Shown one piece after another: positions 61,217 to 64,000 of a DNA stretch of 64,000 nucleotides. Below the pieces are notes generated by a model that saw only the letters and a program-made list of their open reading frames with translations, did not search any database and was not told the origin of the DNA. Made by a program: the position numbers and the translations under genes. The DNA comes from Varroa destructor (taxonomy: Eukaryota > Arthropoda > Arachnida > Mesostigmata > Varroidae), in contig NW_019211457.1 in NCBI RefSeq assembly GCF_002443255.2, forward strand, positions 40,709,126-40,773,125, read 5' to 3'. The first letter of the stretch is position 1, and each line of letters starts with the position of its first letter.

Positions 61217-62131
61217 AATGCTAGACCCGTCAACAGTGAACATTCGTAGGACTAAATCGAAACAGCCAGCGCAGGAAACGCATTGCGAGGTAGCGAACTT
61301 GACTGTACGCAAACTTCCCTCCGAAAAGGTAGCAGAAAACTAACTCTTTTTATCATGATTGATAACGCTTTGAAGTGTAAGCTGTGCCATTATACCGCGG
61401 GCAAAATGCAGCATTTGAAGCGGCATATAGCAACGGTGCATACGAAGGATAAGCCGTTTCTGTGTCATCTGTGCTCAAAAATGTCGTCGAGACAAGATGA
61501 GCTCAGACTACACATTCAGAGCGTACACGCGAAAAAAAACCCTCTTATATGCTTGTACTGTTATGAGCAGTTCGGTAGTAGTGAAGAGGTAAATGCGCAC
61601 CTGGAAATAAAGCATTCGTTTCCATGCAGCGTGTGCGGTGAAGTACTGAGGACTAAGAAGCGTTACGGCAATCACAAGCGTGTTCACAGTCTACATAAAT
61701 GTCGGTACTGCAAGTTTTCCTCAACGGAGGAACGAAAAGTCAAACTGTGTGAGCGTAGACATCTCAGGAATAGCCAGACCAATAATGTCTCCAACTATTT
61801 CAACGATGATGACCTCTCAGGGGGAGATAGCACGCCCAGTGTTGTCACCGATCGCAACGGCCTAGCGACCACCGGAAGTGACGATAACGAACCCGTTAAC
61901 CCGCCCCACAACCCAATTTCAGCCGGCGTCAAGCTCGATCTGGCTCAACGAACGAACCCGTCAATCAACTCAGACAGCAAGAACAATTTCGACTTTAGTC
62001 ATGAATCTGATCCCAACGACAGGCCAAGTGCTTCTCCGCGAAACGAAAATGATCCACAACGTTTCTCAACGGTGATGGACGTAAACGACTATAATGCAGC
62101 ACTTATCTTGTACCTTATGAAATATAGGTGA
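61217..62131 (+). CDS. C2H2 zinc-finger protein
   Basis: From CKLC at 61376 on, the frame encodes four classical fingers, Cys-x2-Cys-x12-His-x3/4-His (CKLC..HIATVH, CHLC..HIQSVH, CLYC..HLEIKH, CSVC..HKRVH), then a fifth, CRYC..CERRH, whose first His is Cys. An acidic, Asn/Ser/Pro-rich tail follows to TGA 62129-62131. Such proteins bind DNA or RNA in the nucleus. Two starts are possible. Unspliced, the ATG at 61355 gives 258 residues. Alternatively an ATG at 61217 opens MLDPSTVNIRRTKSKQPAQE and more, leaving at AAG|GTAGCA (61328) and rejoining at 61376 across a 47-base intron with a CTAAC branch site but an AAG acceptor (290 residues). I prefer neither strongly; the fingers are certain. I cannot assign an orthologue. 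Confidence 0.85.
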
Positions 62132-64000
62132 CCAAAAGAAGCTATCAGTGCGCTATCGAAACAACAGCTTCACTAATTTCGCCAGCTGTGTCTGCGGTTA
62201 GTGGCTGTCGAGAAACTAGAACAGAGAAATCGCAAACACAAAATGTAGAACACGATGCAGAATGTGAAAGTGAAACAAAAAAAAATGCAATATAAAATAC
62301 AAGGTAAAACATAAATGTATGCGATCAACAAGGACGAGATGTGGAAGTAAGGGGCAGGGGCAGGGGCAGGTGACAAGCGTTGCGCTTATCAGAGGCAATC
62401 CTCTCTTTCTGCTCCATAGAAACTGCATATCGTCCGGGACGATGTACGGTTATAAAACTATTGTAATTTACTGGTTCACAGCAGGCAGCAGGTAGCTAAC
62501 CGAGATAACGAAAGCATATTTATCATCGCAGTTAGAGGCCGAACTATGAATGAGACACTTGAATTTGGGGAAAAAAGTGAGCAGAAAAGCTGGTGAGAAG
62601 CCACCCGTTAGCTAGCTCCGCTGTGAAATATCCATCTATTCGGAGTGTCTGAAAGGAAGTCATATCCGGGAACCCGGCTGTTTCATAATGAGCGCGTAGT
62701 GAAGATTGTCTTGCATCCTGTACATCTATGCGAAAACAACTTAGTTGCCCGTTGAGCAGATAAATTGAGGTTTCAGTCTTGTCGTGGCCATTACAAAATA
62801 GAGTGGCTCAGCAAACTCGCTAATAAAAATTAATAACTAATTAAGATGAGTAAAGGTACATTTTTCACAATATTGTACTCGTTTGTCGATTGAATGATTT
62901 AATTAAAAAGTTGTGATTATAGCAAGCCAATGCAGTGCCCTATACAGCAGTAAAGGAACGAATACGACTCCTAAATTACCACTTTAATCACACTATCAGT
63001 ATAAACTTGGGGTCGAACCACCAAACGATCTGGCAATTCAAAGCTTAGATAGTAAACAGACTATATTCTATGTCAGTGAATGAAAACCCCATCGAGAATG
63101 TCTCGTTATTCAGAACTATCTGAGTTAATCCTCAGACCGTTAGACAATTCTACTTGGGGATTTCATGCTCATGCTGCTTAAGCTCATATTGCTCATGCTC
63201 TCTTAAGTAAGTAAAAGGTCATTGAACAAAATTCGAGACGAACTTCATTGCGGATGAAAGTTTCGAAGTTCGCAAACGGCCTAAGCGCACACTAACGAAC
63301 TCTTTGAAACGACGGAACACGACGCTTTGAACGGACTTTATATAGAGACGAAAATTTCTAATTAGAAGTGCTCATACTGGGCATAGGGGCGCCAATTCCG
63401 TCGTTATTTTTACACTCCAGTTAGCATAAATCGTCATTACCCGTTCAACAAATCAGCGGTTCTGCTTACGTCGCAGCTGCAACTGCCCAATATCCATCGT
63501 AGCACATATTTGTCACTTGTTGCATATACAAAATTGATGCCCACCGTGCCACGGGCAGTAGGCCTATGGCGGGGGGCAAGAAGGTTGAGAAATTTCTGCT
63601 GCAGATAAATAGTCGGATTTTAAAATGTAAGAAATTCTACTTACTAACATCATTCAGCGGTAACATTGACTCGGCGGGGGCACGTTATACGTTTACATTA
63701 ATACATGCAACTATTAAATAGGGCTCTTTCGAATGCGCGTTGATCAAATGCCAGAGAATAAAGCATTTGCGCCTTCGTTCAGCACAGGAACAACGAGAAA
63801 AGGCCGCATCGAGACACAATTACCATATTTTTATCAGATGCACTCGTGTCGCAGGTGGCGCCAACCGTCTGTGAAATTAGGGTATAGGCAAAAACGTGGA
63901 AAGTAGTTCAGCGCCGTCTCCTCCAAAGGGGGCGAATCATTATCATAAACCTGTTATATCATGGAGCGCTGATGGCCTTATTAAGTTCTTCTTGCATTCT
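62132..64000. other. AT-rich stretch downstream of the zinc-finger gene
   Basis: It contains the GGGGCA repeat and an AATAAA at 62822-62827, the first canonical poly-A signal after the stop. No further gene is supported to the window end. Confidence 0.55.
62351..62370 (+). repeat. GGGGCA tandem repeat, G-rich
   Basis: Three GGGGCA units in what would be the 3' untranslated region of the zinc-finger gene. With an adjoining GG it may form a G-quadruplex in the transcript. Confidence 0.85.

Noticed and set aside
1..64000. CRISPR arrays, prophage or bacterial-type operons
   Set aside because: No spaced direct repeats of CRISPR type, no packed cistrons and no ribosome-binding-site pattern; the DNA is eukaryotic in character.

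Overview
This is eukaryotic DNA, most likely from an arthropod. It has no ribosome-binding sites, operons or packed reading frames. The supportable genes are split by short GT-AG introns, and the rest is AT-rich sequence with AT, ATT, CCA and poly-A tracts. A short run of CCTAA (the TTAGG telomere unit of many arthropods) lies near 28.95 kb, and Inr/TATA-type promoters can be found. A mite or other chelicerate would fit the density and composition, but that is inference.

Most long open frames here are what chance gives: at about 60% AT, frames of 60 to 140 codons are expected in numbers, and they show no family motifs. I therefore relied on splice-phase consistency, domain signatures and repeats. 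Three loci stand out. (1) A four-exon plus-strand gene at 42.6-43.7 kb encodes a small secreted glycine-rich protein. A five-codon first exon is spliced to the rest of the signal peptide, all phases agree, and a TATA box and poly-A signals are in place. (2) A plus-strand gene at 61.2-62.1 kb encodes a protein with four good C2H2 zinc fingers and a fifth, altered one. (3) A minus-strand exon at 45.8-46.0 kb carries a PAN/apple-domain signature behind a strong splice acceptor.

Layout. 1-12.1 kb: AT-rich, with two weak exon candidates, simple repeats and a 21-bp hairpin at 5.6 kb. 12.1-13.7 kb: GC-rich block with a TATA promoter and unresolved short frames. 13.78-14.44 kb: large inverted repeat with ~300-bp arms (foldback/MITE-like). 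15.8-16.0 kb: core promoter and possible first coding exon. 16.7 kb: tRNA-type A box. 17.4-28.2 kb: alternating GC-rich patches and AT-rich DNA, with a GC-rich segment ending in a 26-A tract at 22.9 kb. 28.2-42.5 kb: mostly empty, with interstitial TTAGG DNA and a palindrome at 38.5 kb. 42.5-44.3 kb: glycine-rich gene. 44.6-44.8 kb: minus-strand Pol III unit (SINE-like). 45.3-50.1 kb: GC-rich block with the PAN exon. 50.1-61 kb: AT-rich, with a Pro/Ser/Thr-rich exon at 54.5 kb and a GGGCC repeat at 59.1 kb. 61.2-62.1 kb: zinc-finger gene. The rest holds nothing I can support.

The genes do not form a pathway that I can see. The candidate products (secreted glycine-rich protein, PAN-domain protein, zinc-finger protein) look like unrelated neighbours.
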